Below, piece by piece: positions 42,560-54,045 of a DNA stretch of 64,000 nt (within the stretch, counting starts at the first letter, position 1; every line of letters starts with the position of its first letter). The stretch is from assembly GCA_964016885.1 (NCBI GenBank), contig OZ024743.1:20750295-20814294 (forward strand), written 5' to 3'. The notes beneath the pieces are model-generated. The model searched no databases and was not told the origin of the DNA. It saw only the letters and a list, made by a program, of their open reading frames with translations. The DNA comes from Eledone cirrhosa. Taxonomy: Eukaryota > Mollusca > Cephalopoda > Octopoda > Eledonidae. The translations under genes and the position numbers were made by a program.

Positions 42560-42700
42560 TAACTACTATTCCTATTCAAGCCAATGAAAGAGTCTTGATC
42601 TGCTAAAAATAGTAGCCAACTCTCTCAAATCATACTGTATCTTTAATTGTTTCAAAACAAATCAACCCAAAAACTGCTTCTGATGCTATAGAGAGAAAAA
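42560..42700 (+). repeat. Dispersed repeat with a TGCTAAAAATAGTA core (copy 3)
   Basis: 'tcttgatctgctaaaaatag' and 'tagccaactctctcaaatca' correspond to the cores at 1.99 and 17.46 kb. The hairpin is weakened by two changes. Confidence 0.45.
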
Positions 42701-42883
42701 ACATGAATTTAACTTATTCATATTTAAATTAAAATCTTCCAACATAATTTTATATAAAATACAAATTTTTTAATGTTATAAATACTATCTTCATAACCAA
42801 AATATGTTTAGAAAGTCCCTCCAAACATTTCATTGGTTATTTTAAATACAGTGTATTTAATCAGAAATATGGTAATGGAAGTC

Positions 42884-43110
42884 ATCATCATCATCGTTTA
42901 ACATCCATTTTCCACTCTAGCATGGGTTAGATAGGTTGTCCCATTTAAGGCGAGTTGGGTCAGGTTACCATATCTTGCTCATATAGAACTGTTTCTGGCA
43001 AGATTACTACAGCTAGATGCCCTTCCTAACACCAACCACTTTACAGTGTGGGCTGAGTGCTTTTTGGCAAGACACCTACATGACCACCTTATAGTGTTGA
43101 AAACAAAAAA
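42884..43110 (-). mobile_element. LINE group-1-like 3' UTR remnant
   Basis: GTCATCATCATCATCGTTTA, 'actctagcatgggttagata', 'catatcttgctcatatagaa', 'agctagatgcccttcctaac', 'caccaaccactttacagtgt'. All are blocks of the 3' UTR seen at 23961-24250, diverged. No coding part. Confidence 0.75.
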
Positions 43111-44270
43111 GAAAAAAAGACATTGTATATGGTGCTGGATACACTCTCTCCGAAAAAAGATGGGAATTGGTTTGACCTGGTGCTTCTAATCCTGCCTTTT
43201 TTTATCTTTAAAATTCAACCCAATGCACCATAATCAAATTAACACCTGGAAATCCTATTAGAGGTATCTATTTTTTAATATTTATCTGGCAGCCCTATCT
43301 TTGATGTTTACTTCAGTTTTCTATTGAAATGATCTGATAATTCATCTTTTATTTCACAGCTTTTATATCATTTGGAAACTATTTGATCTTCTCACTCTTT
43401 TATGCATAGCTACATATGTATTGCTGATGCCCTTAAATCATTTCTAAACATTTAGTTATTGCTTTATTTGTTTTGTATAGATTTTCATATATTCTGATAG
43501 AAAGAAATAATACAATGTAATAATTTTGGATCTTCTTTTGGATCTGCTTGTTTCTAACTGGACCTATAAAGAAACATTTTTCTTTCCTTTTCATTTCTCC
43601 AATGCATATGAAATATTTTAAATTCATCAGCCTCTTAAATTTAGTTAAGAATTACTTCTGTGTACAATTACTGTCAATAGTGTACTGGATTACCATCAGA
43701 AAATATATCACCAATGCTGTTCTCTAGCAACTAATACAAACACTTTTTATTTCAGTATAGTTACAAATATGTATCATAGTAGGTAGATTTTACTGCTACT
43801 TAGTACAAAAGAATTTTATTATTAATAAATATTTGTTTAGCTAAGTTCAAGTTCTCTTTTAGCACAATATACTCTGCTGCTAACATTCAAGTTAGGTTTC
43901 ATATCTGCGGTCAGCTTTTATGCTCATCAGTTTCAAAGGCCCAGTGTGAGATTTAAGACTGCATTCCCCATTTACTTATTTAGCTTTTGCTACTAGATCA
44001 GAGATGTTCATCTAACATTAAAGTCATTAACATCAAATGGCTATCTTATTACCGATAATATGATGGCAATTTCACCTGTTACAGCTTTGCTTTATCAAGA
44101 TAATGATATAAATAGAAATTGTTTATTATTGTCAATTTTAAAATTATTACAATGGCTTTAGTTACTACTTGGATTTATTTATCTATTATTTTGTAGTCTC
44201 ATTCTTCTTTGCTCAGATATTTATCAATATTTAATATCTATAATAAACAATATACTTTCATTTCAACATC
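43111..44270. other. AT-rich DNA, no gene
   Basis: No frame or repeat family recognised. A 65-residue - strand frame (43433-43627) has no motif. Confidence 0.5.
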
Positions 44271-44486
44271 ATTATTATTGCAAGTGGATTGGCAGTATCG
44301 GTAGAGGGTCGGACGCCATGCTTTCCAGCATAGTTACGTCCCTTTACGATCTGAGTTCAAATCCCGCCTATGTTGACTTTGCCTTTCATCCTTACAGGGT
44401 CGATAAAATAAAGTACCAGTAATGCACTGGGTAATTGCTGGCCTTGTGCCTAAAGTAGAAACAATTATTATTGCAAATAATCATGA
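44271..44486 (+). mobile_element. Cephalopod SINE, full length, with target duplication
   Basis: ATTATTATTGCAA flanks the element on both sides. It has GTGGATTGGCAGTATCGGTA, 'tacgatctgagttcaaatcc', 'catccttacagggtcgataa' and 'ccttgtgcctaaagtagaaa'. Few differences from the copies at 17.6 and 55.9 kb, which share 'ctttccagcatagttacgtc', so these form a subfamily. Confidence 0.92.
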
Positions 44487-44593
44487 TGTTGAAATGAATA
44501 TTGTTTATCATAGGTATGTTCTCTCTATTTGGTTATCTATTTATCTCTGTCATGCAAACACACACACAATCTCTTTTTTCTTTCTCTCTTTTA

Positions 44594-44599
44594 ATCCAT

Positions 44600-44637
<38 letters not shown>

Positions 44638-44680
44638 CATCCTCTCACCTCTCCTTCTCCTCTCTCCCTCTTTCATACGT
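44594..44680. repeat. (CT)n microsatellite
   Basis: A pyrimidine-rich stretch with about 13 pure CT units near 44605-44632, followed by TG units. Frames through it are artefacts. Confidence 0.85.
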
Positions 44681-47600
44681 GTGTGTATGTGTGTGTTTAT
44701 AATTTATTTCATTAATGATTTAGATACTAAGTTTTCTGGAATGCTTGATTAAAATATAAAAATATTAAGTGACGAAAAAGAAAATAATATTCAAAAAGTA
44801 TTACAAATATATTATATAACATTACATTATGTAAGAAAGGATTATATTTACTTTTGATAGTTTTATTTCAAAATTGATTACTTGTAAAATATATCTATTC
44901 TTGGAGAACTGGATCTTTGTTCTAATTGCTTCAAGCACCTTTTAACTAGCTGAATGAAAAAGTTGGTTTCTATTTCTATTCCATACAATATTCAGCATTC
45001 AAATATTTGCTTCTAAGTGAATGAACATTTAACTTTTAGACAATCAGTGATACCTTTGTAAATGACATCTCATTGTGATGTTTACAGACATTGAAATAAT
45101 GATTCTTTTCATTGGAAGAACACTCTTTTCAATACAGGAGAGGTGGTATAATCACTTCATTTACCTACACTAATTCACATATATCAATTGCATTGATTCC
45201 TAAAAGGTTAAATGATAACTTCTACTACATAGAGAAATGTGATGTAGTAAGCTATATACTATCCAAAGTCTTCGCATTGCCTCAACTTTTGCACTAAAAC
45301 TTTTAAACAACATAGAACTGATTTCATCTCCCAAAGTTCAATCACTTAACATTTATCAAAGAAATTCAAATTAACTTTTATTATTTATTTACAAAAGATA
45401 TATTCTTATCAGATTTAAAATCTATTGGAATAATAACTAAATTATGTTGATTAAATTGCTGGGTAATTATGAATATTTCCAACTTATTATATAATCATAT
45501 GATTAAGATTTAATATTCACGAACATTCACCTTAAAACAGAAGAGACATTCTCTCTCTACCCACCTCTCCCTCTACTATATATGTGTGTGTAAAAATATA
45601 GATATGCATACCCATGTGCACACACATACACTCACACATATTAGAATTGACAAAAATATGATACGGTGTAAATTATATAAAAATAACAAAACTTTGTATG
45701 GTATTTTCATTTATATTTACATATACAAAATTATGTGTTTAATGTGAAAATAAATTTAAACTCATATTCATTCATAATTTAACACACAGGAAATGCTGTG
45801 TACATATGTGTTTGCCTATGCATAATTTCAACTTTTAGATTTAGAGCAACTCATCTCTAGAATAAGAAAAGCCAACCGAAAACCAAATAGTTTCACCTAA
45901 TATTAGCTAAATTACTATGTTACATACAAACCACTTTGCCAAATTATATTCCACTTGGAATTTGTGAAGTTCTTTTATGAAAGATGTTCACTGTAACCTT
46001 CAGTTGGATCCAAGAATCATGTGATTGTTAATACTAAAATATATATAGAAGAAATGCACAGACACACACTCATGAACAAATGCCAATTTAAATGATCCAC
46101 CTCACTAAATTTGCTAAGAATCACTGTCTTCGTTAATCTTTATTATAAGCCTATTAACTTCAATGTTATTTAAATCTCACCAAAGAAACCACTTTGAGTA
46201 GATATAGGCTTGCTAAAAGCTCTAAGCATTTTTCCATGTGGCAGTCTATTTTACTACTTTCAGTAACTATAGGTTTGACAACAGCTCTAAAAGTATCCCA
46301 ATGTGGAGTTCTGTTTCCATACCATTAATTTGTAGATGTGCCATTTGGGATAAAGTGTACTGACATAATCTATATAAAATTTCTTTTATTGAAATGTTTC
46401 ATTTTAGTATGCCATCATGTACTATCTCCCTTCTCTCACCCATATCACTACTATAAGATACAGCTATTTTTATCACAATTCAAATTCAATTTTGGAACCA
46501 GATTCTCTCTCCCTCTCTCCCTCTCTCTCTTAGGATGGTAGACCTAATTCGTGGCTTGGTTTAACACTGCCTCCTCAGCCATACTTGCCGCTAGTGACGT
46601 TCACTCTGTTACAAGCATTCAGACCATATCCCAGGTTCCCTCCACACCTTTGTGTTTACTGTAGAAATTAATCCACAGATGTTCTGGCTGGACATCAGTC
46701 ACATCAAACTCACCAGTCTATGGCCTGCATTGGTCATGAATATTTCCCCTCCTTCGACTAATATATAAAGAAAGCTTGAAAATCATTCCCCTCTCAGCTG
46801 TTATCATATTACTTTAACTCTACAAATTGTAAAGAACCAGCTTAACTGATACAATTTTACCCAGCTTTTCCAATTTTCTGATCCAATGGACCAGCTTTTT
46901 TGAGTAATGCTCTTCCATTTTGGATGCAACCAGAATCAAGATAAAGAAACATTTAGACTACTCAATATTTAAAAATTGTTACGTCTGCCTTTGACATGAA
47001 AACAGCAATGATCAACTGCAAAGTGTAAACAAAATGGTGTTTAAGTGGTGCCAAATGCACAATAACATATGGAAGAGGTGAGACAGGAGTTTCTGACAGT
47101 AATGTGCACCAAAGTTGTTTTGGTGTAAAAGTAATAAAGTAAAGCCTGAGATTTGTTCTCATTAACATCACATTTTCAAATGGCCCCCTTAAATATTCAA
47201 ATTGCTTCCCTTTGGGCTGTGCACCCAACATAGGGAATCACTTATTTAGACTCTTCCATCCTATTTTAAATAATTACATGTTATATGCTGTATTGAATAC
47301 TGAGGCAAGCAACCAGTTATAGATGATGAATGAGTTACTCTGCTGATTTGGTTTATTTTTATATCTGGTATCATAAGAGTATTTTTACTAAAATAAACAT
47401 AAAACTAAAACAATCTATAGACAAAAGATATGTTTTTCTCAAAGTGTACCAGCTGAAATATATAACAGTAATACAAAGAAATCAACTTGGTCCTTTGGAC
47501 TTGTCCTACATAAAGAAAATGTCATGATTATTGCTATTAGCATCATTGTTATCACCACAGCTATAATTATCACTATGACTACAATGTGGACTAACTTCTG

Positions 47601-47723
47601 CATTGGTCATATCAATAGTTTCCTGTCTTCTAACTTGCTGACAAGGTACATCATCCACAAAGGACATTACAATGACCTTCTCCAGAATATTGAATGGAGT
47701 AATTAATATTCTGCTATTCTGTC
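44681..47723. other. 3 kb of AT-rich DNA without a recognised gene or repeat family
   Basis: Small TG/CA runs at 45585-45640 and a CT run at 46505-46530. The 89-residue - strand frame at 46962-47231 has reasonable composition but no motif and no paired splice sites. The stretch could be intergenic or intron. Confidence 0.45.
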
Positions 47724-47880
47724 CATCATCTTCATCATTTTTATGTCAACTTTTTCATGCTGGCATGGGTTGGCTGGATCTTTTTGCGGCAATATTTGAC
47801 AGTTGAATGCCTATCCTGACACCTACCCTTTTAGTTACTTCTCATGACACAAGAATAGTGTATCTATTCTAAAAACCAAA
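47724..47880 (-). mobile_element. Old LINE-type 3' end
   Basis: CATCATCTTCATCATTTTTA, 'catgctggcatgggttggct', 'gttgaatgcctatcctgaca'. Same type as 676-830 and 3000-3165. Confidence 0.6.
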
Positions 47881-48309
47881 TACACATGGCTCTTAATTCC
47901 AATGTGCTTCAGTTTCTTGTGTAGTGTTTCAGGAATTTTTTGTCAATGTTTCTATGGTATTAGAAACATGTTTTTTGGTCTAATTCCAGATACTTTTCAA
48001 TTTTTGCATTCTTCCATCTTTTGCCTGCTACCATATGCCATAGAGAAGTCTATGTTGATATAACAATCACCACTTGGATTATACTTGGCTTCCATATTTC
48101 ATTTACTATGAGAAATTTCTAAAGTTTTGCAAGTCTCATTTCTAATAATAGCTTCCTGGTTATATAGGTTATAACTGTTCATCGACTTTGAAACCATATT
48201 TCTACAAAACTTCCCCCACCCACCCTTTCACATATTTTGTATAATCTTACTACATTTGTAAATTACAAATCTCTTACAACACTTTTGCAAAATTTTGTTT
48301 TGGTGTTGT

Positions 48310-48383
48310 TAAGTCTTTATTGGTAGGCATGCTAGTATGGAAAGTGGACGTTAAACAACGATGATGATGATGATGATGATGAT
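48310..48383 (+). mobile_element. LINE-type tail fragment with (GAT)n
   Basis: GGCATGCTAGTATGGAAAGT, 'ggacgttaaacaacgatgat', then seven GAT units. Only the terminal part is recognisable. Confidence 0.6.
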
Positions 48384-48544
48384 TTCTTTTCATAAATGAG
48401 TATCATAAAGCTTCCTGCTCTTCTTTGTAATCCTTCATGTTATGGATGTGCTCATTGCTCATTTTCCAGTAGATCTTTAGTTTTCCTGACAATTATTGCT
48501 GTTTAGTAAGGACAGTGATTATGATGTAGAAGGTACATCATGTT

Positions 48545-48690
48545 AGTGGAGATACATCATCATTTCTATCACCACTGACACTGCTGCTGCAACCACCACT
48601 ACCACATTTATTTTCCATGCTTGCATGGGGTAGAAAAGCTGTCTTGTTATGCAAGCGAACAGGTTAGGTGACTATATTTTGCTTACACTT
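48545..48690 (-). mobile_element. Old LINE-type 3' end
   Basis: It has CATCATTT, then an unrelated CACTGCTGCTGC run, 'ttccatgcttgcatggggta' and 'gttaggtgactatattttgc'. Strongly decayed. Confidence 0.45.
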
Positions 48691-48959
48691 TCTGTTTTGA
48701 GCTTTGTTTGCAGCCAAATCCCCCCAGATGCCACTCTACTTTATTAAATTATAATTGACATGTTAAACTATATAATTCCTGAAATACCAAAAGACAGTGT
48801 GCTCATTACTGGAATATCTTAACCATAGGACTACTTCCATCAGGTATGTCTAGGGGTGAAACAACAATCACATTTATTTAAAGAGAAATATCATTGATTT
48901 AAATAGGTCAAACATTAGATTTAATGAAGCAATATTAGCTTTGATGAAGCAAAAGATTT

Positions 48960-49245
48960 TAGAAGGTGGTGAGCAGGATGTGTCAACACTCCCTAAACTG
49001 CTATTCTGTTCAAGGAAGTCCATAGCTGTCTGGTATTGCATCTCCCTTACCATCCTCCAGGTAAACGGCTTCTCCATTCTGTCCGTCGGGGCCATGGGGC
49101 GGCCAGCACGTGGGACCCCATTTGTTCATAATAGTGAGATATGCGGAAAGTGGGAGGGATGGAGGTGATGATAGTTGGAGTTCAGCTCCTCTGTGTTCGG
49201 ACCTGGTGTCCAACAAATTGTAAAAAGCTTTAGAAAACATGTTAA
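48960..49245 (-). other. Possible unassigned exon II (- strand)
   Basis: GC content is clearly above the surroundings. After a TTTTCTAAAG acceptor-like signal (near 49232) one frame is open for about 60 codons to GAGGATG|GTAAGG near 49051, including HGPDGQNGEAVYLED. A second frame from the same acceptor reads WTPGPNTEELNSNYHHLH and then stops. I cannot decide which is real, and I do not recognise either. It may be a decayed gene. Confidence 0.25.
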
Positions 49246-49459
49246 AATTCTAAGTTAAAAGCTTCACTTCCAATTATAGTCATTCACTTTGTCAGAGCCT
49301 CTTATGTGGCTCATTTAAAACAACATGCTACAAATTCAATGATTAATCTGATATATAAATACTAGATACAACTATTTATGTCATTTTGAGAAAGAAACAT
49401 GTCTTAAAATATTCAATTTTGTCCTATTCTGTGACAGTGTGGTTAGGATGAATTTATAT

Positions 49460-49722
49460 TTACATTATATATATGTTGCTAGATATTATGGTATAGTCAG
49501 TATTAATGAGATAAAAAAAATAAATACTAACAGACATAGATTTGGTAGCCTCCTTCTTATACTGTTTGAGGCAAGCCAATGCACTGGCAGCATTATCACG
49601 GGTGATGGCAAGACTAAGGCACTGGAACAACCAGGCACCCTTACAGGCATCACCTGACATCACGGATTTTGTTGTCAGAGCCCAGCTCCTCCAAATGTCT
49701 TGAATGCCTCGTGCTAGAAGAG
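49460..49722 (-). other. Possible unassigned exon I (- strand)
   Basis: Following a pyrimidine-rich CTATCTCTTCTAG signal (near 49719) a frame is open for about 62 codons, with the segments RGIQDIWRSWALTTK, SVMSGDACKGAWLFQC and ALACLKQYKKEATKSMS. A donor-like TCT|GTTAGT is near 49530. The neighbouring candidate exon lies about 0.3 kb downstream on the same strand. No domain is recognised. A different frame contains HLEELGSDNKIRDV, so frames may have shifted in a pseudogene. Confidence 0.25.
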
Positions 49723-49740
49723 ATAGTTTGTCAATAATTT

Positions 49741-50536
49741 CATAAGGTTAGTGTTACAACCAATTATCAAGTGTTCCAGCTATGAATATTTGGAATTTTT
49801 AATGAAATACACTGCCTGTTTATTTCAAATAATTTTGAAAATAACCAAGAATTTAGATCAGTTTAGTAAACATGTAACTTTGTAATGGGAATTTGGAACA
49901 TAACAAAAGATTCTTCCATAAAATTATGATGAAAGCTTTTGATTTAAATATAAACATATGATAAATGGTTTCTGTTTAAATATAAACATAAAATGAATGA
50001 TTCTTATTGAAATATAAACAATTTAAAGTGAGAGGTTTTATTTCATAGAATTATGGTGGTCTAAGGAAGGTTTGTACTAACAGGGTTAAATATGTAGTTC
50101 AACTGATAAAGATTGATTCTCCTAGTTAATAGTTTCCTTGTGACTAATGGAGATTCTACATTGAATTTTCTACATGATCTTACATATAGTTACTTAATTC
50201 TGAGCAGTGACCATAAAGCAGACAGCATTTGATTTGAAAGTAAAGATTCTAATCTGGGTCATATTCACTGTCTGGTAGATTTATTACTAAAGTCTAGACA
50301 GAGGACATTGACTATGAATATATTTGTTCTACTTTGTTTCATGGTTATGTTCCTTACACATTATTTCGTCATTCGTTTTAACACTTTTTCTATTTCTATT
50401 TGCCTGTTATTAACATCTGACCATCCACTTTTACCAGCTTTATATATATATATATATATACATCATGTCTATAGGTCATATACTTGTGTTGTTTGTATGT
50501 TCCCTGACAAATTCATCGAGTTTTTTCTGTGTTCTG
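49741..50536. other. AT-rich DNA, no gene
   Basis: Three related short segments 'atttaaatataaacat' occur at 49940-50030 ('aaatataaacatatgataaa', 'aaatataaacataaaatgaa', 'aaatataaacaatttaaagt'), a loose tandem repeat of about 41 bp. Confidence 0.5.
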
Positions 50537-50701
50537 TTAACCCTTTCATTACCATATTTCTAATGAAATACATTCTATTCTGATAAATTAATGATAAATT
50601 TTAAATGATTTATCTGCATGCTATTTTTATATAGTTCATAAGTAAAATTATGATGGATGATCTTAATTTAAATAGAACCAGTTTTAATATGAAATGGTTA
50701 A
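50537..50701. mobile_element. Second piggyBac-type MITE family, TTAA target duplication
   Basis: TTAA at 50537-50540 and 50698-50701. The ends are CCCTTTCATTACCATATT and the complement of AATATGAAATGG, imperfect inverted repeats of about 16 bp. Internal sequence is unrelated to the 16.6-kb family. No coding capacity. Confidence 0.6.
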
Positions 50702-50938
50702 TAATCCTACTACAGTTAATTAAGAATAGTTTGCTGTTCAGATTTAGTTTATTATATATATTTTACTTCACTTAATTTTCAATTATTATTATGTGATAAT
50801 TATAATAAATTACTACAGTGTCTAATTACTATCGCCTCTCCTCTTTAAATTTAGTCTTTAGAATTAATAACATATTCTTCTTAACAGATTCATTAGAGTT
50901 TTCGATAAACCTCCATCTGATATGTGTTCCAGTTCTTC

Positions 50939-51092
50939 AAGTTCTGAGTTCAAATCCCACCAAGCTCAACTTTGCCTTTCATCATTCCAGGGTTGATAAA
51001 ATAAAGTCCCAATGAAGCACTGGGTTTGATTTAATCACTTTCCTCTCCCCTCAAATTGCTGGCCTTGTGCCTAAATCAGAAACAATTATATA
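50939..51092 (+). mobile_element. Cephalopod SINE, long subfamily, head truncated
   Basis: It starts at 'gttctgagttcaaatcccac' and contains 'tgcctttcatcattccaggg', 'gcactgggtttgatttaatc' and 'ctggccttgtgcctaaatca'. The tRNA-like 5' half is missing. Confidence 0.8.
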
Positions 51093-51096
51093 TAAT

Positions 51097-51325
51097 ATGC
51101 TCCAGTTATCTCAGCTGTAGAAATGAGATGATAGGGACTGGGGTCCATATCATTCCACTGCAAAGTGGTCGTGGAGGTGCCACGGCAAAAACGCACCCAG
51201 CACTCACTGTAAATGAGGTTGGTGTTAGGAAGGGCATCCAACTGTAGAAATCAAGCCCGAATCAGTCCCTGTCCCACCCTTGCAAGCAGGGAAAAGCGGA
51301 CGTAAAAATGATGATGATGATGATG
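51097..51325 (+). mobile_element. SINE2 copy 3, 5'-truncated
   Basis: It begins in the core (GCTCCAGTTATCTCAGCTGT). It then has the group-1-derived module 'aggtgccacggcaaaaacgc', 'gaggttggtgttaggaaggg', 'catccaactgtagaaatcaa', then the group-2-derived end CCCACCCTTGCAAGCAGGGA, 'aaagcggacgtaaaaatgat' and (GAT)n. The best copy in the window for seeing the composite tail. Confidence 0.9.
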
Positions 51326-52825
51326 TATATATGTGAAAGTGTTCTGTTAACTATTTTCATCATCCCTATTCATTGGTTTATTTCTACATAGATTTTTTAG
51401 GTCTGTCCTAATTTTGCATATATGTTGTTTTATATTTCTGTTTTACATGGCGTACTTTAGAAATATATATGCTACCTTTATTTAGACATCAATACAAAGT
51501 TTTTAGTCTACATTCAATTGTTGTTTAATCCCAGGCTGGTCCTGATTAAGCATACCTATAATCAGAGACATGTCAGCCATAACCCTCACCTCATTAATGG
51601 CTATGATTAGAATGGAATGTCTTTGATCATAGCTGTACATTATCATATATGCTCTTTTTAAGAGAGTGGAGCTAGGTTTGCAGTAGATTTAACTGCTATT
51701 TCTAGAATGTCAGAAAACTATGTAGAGACTCCTCTGTTGGTTGATATATTAGATAGACTTCATTTGGGTTTCCACATGTCTGTCATTCCTAATTTATATA
51801 TTTAAGTTATCATAAAAGATAATTTAATGACTAATTTTGTTGCCAAGTGTATTTTCTCCCAGTCATATTCAGTTAAATTAACTGTTAAATGTAAGGAAGA
51901 GTAGGACACTTTCTTAAAATATTATTTATTAAACAGTCTAGGTTTTCTTCTTCCATCTTTTTTTCCTTTAAAACTACAAAGTTCTGTGTTCTCTGTTCTT
52001 TAAGCAGACTGTTAGAATTTTCATGGACAACTATTTTTCTTAAGTTTTATAATAATGATCCGAGTTAGTTTTTGTATATGTTAAAGAGCCTTATTTCAAC
52101 TAGAATTGTGATTCTTTGCCTGAAAACTTTTGTAAATTTCTTTCTTATACATCTGGATTTTCTTTTTTTTCTGTGAATATTTCTGTTTCAATTGTAAATT
52201 GCATGTTATGGAAAAAGCATCCATATATTTGCCCAGTCGTTCTTTATATTTTTCTTTGTATGTTGTTGTTGATGTTGATGCTGTTGCTGTTGTTGTCTTC
52301 ATCACCATCATCACCACACTAACACGATTATTGTCTTCCTCATCATCATCATGACTATGCCACCACCACCATCATCATCTTCTGCTTTACAATCCATATC
52401 TTAACTCAGCTATATCTACCTTTGGAATGTTAGCTCATATTTACATTCTGGGAATATTCAGGTATTTTTATGGTATTGATTATATATAATATCATTTTGA
52501 TGTTTTGTACATGCTGGAATTCTCAGTTTCAATATTGCCTGTATGTGTATAAATCATTATTTATATGTTTATCTATATTATTCGTACACCACTCACATGA
52601 TCCTAATATCTGAATTCCTGTTTGCAATTACATGCATTCCAGATATCTATTTTCATTCTTTATATTGGAAAAGTTTCCAATTTTTTAAATATATAATTTT
52701 ATTCTATTTTATGGAATGTGATCTATCTTTTAAAGATATAATTTGATATTTTATAGATATTTTGGCTAGTATTTGCAGACTTGGCAGAGCATCAAACAAA
52801 ATGTCTTCTGTATTTATGTCCTTTT
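51326..52825. other. AT-rich DNA with TTG/CAT simple repeats, no gene
   Basis: Imperfect GTTGTTGATGTTGATGCTG and CATCATCATC runs at 52262-52380. An inverted version of the TAGAAATAGCA core is near 51693. Frames here are low-complexity. Confidence 0.5.
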
Positions 52826-52972
52826 GCATTCATGTTCAAATCCTCCTGAAATCAACTATATCTTGCATCCTTCTGTGGTTGATGAAATAAGACACCAGTC
52901 AAGTACTGGAGTTGGTTTAATTGACTTTCTCCTTCTCTCCAAATTGTTGGCCATGTGTCTAATTCAGAATCT
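52826..52972 (+). mobile_element. Old cephalopod SINE, long subfamily, head mostly lost
   Basis: 'catgttcaaatcctcctgaa', 'catccttctgtggttgatga', 'accagtcaagtactggagtt', 'ggtttaattgactttctcct'. Diverged. Confidence 0.7.
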
Positions 52973-52985
52973 ATTTTTATTGATA

Positions 52986-53198
52986 TTATTATTACTTAGA
53001 TTGGCAGTATCGGTAGAGGGTGGGACGCCATGCTTTGACGCATAGAGTTACGGCCCTTGCCATTCTGAGTTCAAATCCCGCCGAGGTTAACTTTGCCTTT
53101 CATCCTTACGAGGTCGATAAAATAAAGTACCAGTAATGCACTGGGTAATTGCTGGCCTTGTGCCAATAGTAGAAACAATTATTACTTTGATATCTCAG
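52986..53198 (+). mobile_element. Cephalopod SINE, nearly full length, with target duplication
   Basis: AGATTGGCAGTATCGGTAGA to 'ccaatagtagaaacaattat'. ATTATTACTT occurs on both flanks. The first about 8 bases of the head (GGCGGTGG) are absent. Few internal changes. Confidence 0.9.
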
Positions 53199-53277
53199 CG
53201 ATTGTTATTATTAAACCAGAAAATTTGCCCTAATGAACATGAAGCTGCTACCTGCAGCCTCAGATATTCTGTATGTA

Positions 53278-53493
53278 TCAGAGTAGCATCGGACAACATG
53301 CTTTATAGCATAGAGTTATGGCCCTTTACGTTCTGAGTTCAAATCCTGCTATGTTAGCTTTGCCTTTCATCCTTACGGGGGTCAATAAAATAAAGCACCA
53401 GTAATGCACTGGGGATCGATTTAATCAATTTCCCCTCCCCAAATATTGCTGGCCTTGCACCTATAGTAGAAATGATTATTATTATTATTATTG
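53278..53493 (+). mobile_element. Cephalopod SINE, long subfamily
   Basis: It has 'tcggacaacatgctttatag', 'ttacgttctgagttcaaatc', 'gcactggggatcgatttaat' and 'caatttcccctccccaaata', then an ATT tail of about seven units. The extra 'ggatcgatttaatcaatttc' block marks the longer subfamily. Confidence 0.88.
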
Positions 53494-53712
53494 CAGCATA
53501 CAGTTATGGCCCTTTATGTTTTGAATTCAAATCCCGCTGTGGTTAGCTTTAGCTATCATCCCTACAGGGTCAATCAAATAAAGTATCCTGTAAGGATGAA
53601 AGGCAAAGCCAACCTCGGTGGAATTAGAACCCAGAATGTAAAGGGACATAACTCTATGTTGCAAAGCATGTTGTCCAATGCTCTACCAATACTGCAAATC
53701 CACCACCCTAAT
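53494..53712. mobile_element. Head-to-head pair of partial cephalopod SINEs
   Basis: 53494-53587 reads + (GCAGCATACAGTTATGGCCC to 'gggtcaatcaaataaagtat') and 53588-53712 reads - (CTGTAAGGATGAAAGGCAAA to 'actgcaaatccaccacccta'). The two halves meet inside the central domain, so the pair can fold back on itself over about 85 bp with mismatches. Confidence 0.8.
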
Positions 53713-53960
53713 TTGATAATAATATATAACCCAAGATCATGTAATAACTACTTTGTGATAAATTTGTTTGGGAAGTGGTAATTTGAGAATGTATGTACTG
53801 CAATATCTTCTTTCCCACCTCCCTCTGATACACATGCTTGTGCAGTGAACTCCTTCACTACATGACCATGCTTGCACATAAAAGATTGATTCACTAAAAA
53901 TATTCTTATGGTTGAAATTTTTCAACAAATTACTTTGCTCCCAAATGATAAAGTGTCATA

Positions 53961-53997
53961 TGTAATTATGTATATATATATATATATATATATATAG

Positions 53998-54041
<44 letters not shown>
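53961..54041. repeat. Long (TA)n microsatellite
   Basis: About 35 TA units with one interruption (GATGTG). It borders the direct-repeat element that follows; another TA run borders its other side. Confidence 0.95.

Positions 54042-54045
<4 letters not shown>

Noticed and set aside
46962..47231. 89-residue - strand frame as a possible small gene
   Set aside because: No motif, no splice or promoter context, and such a length is expected in 64 kb of random DNA.
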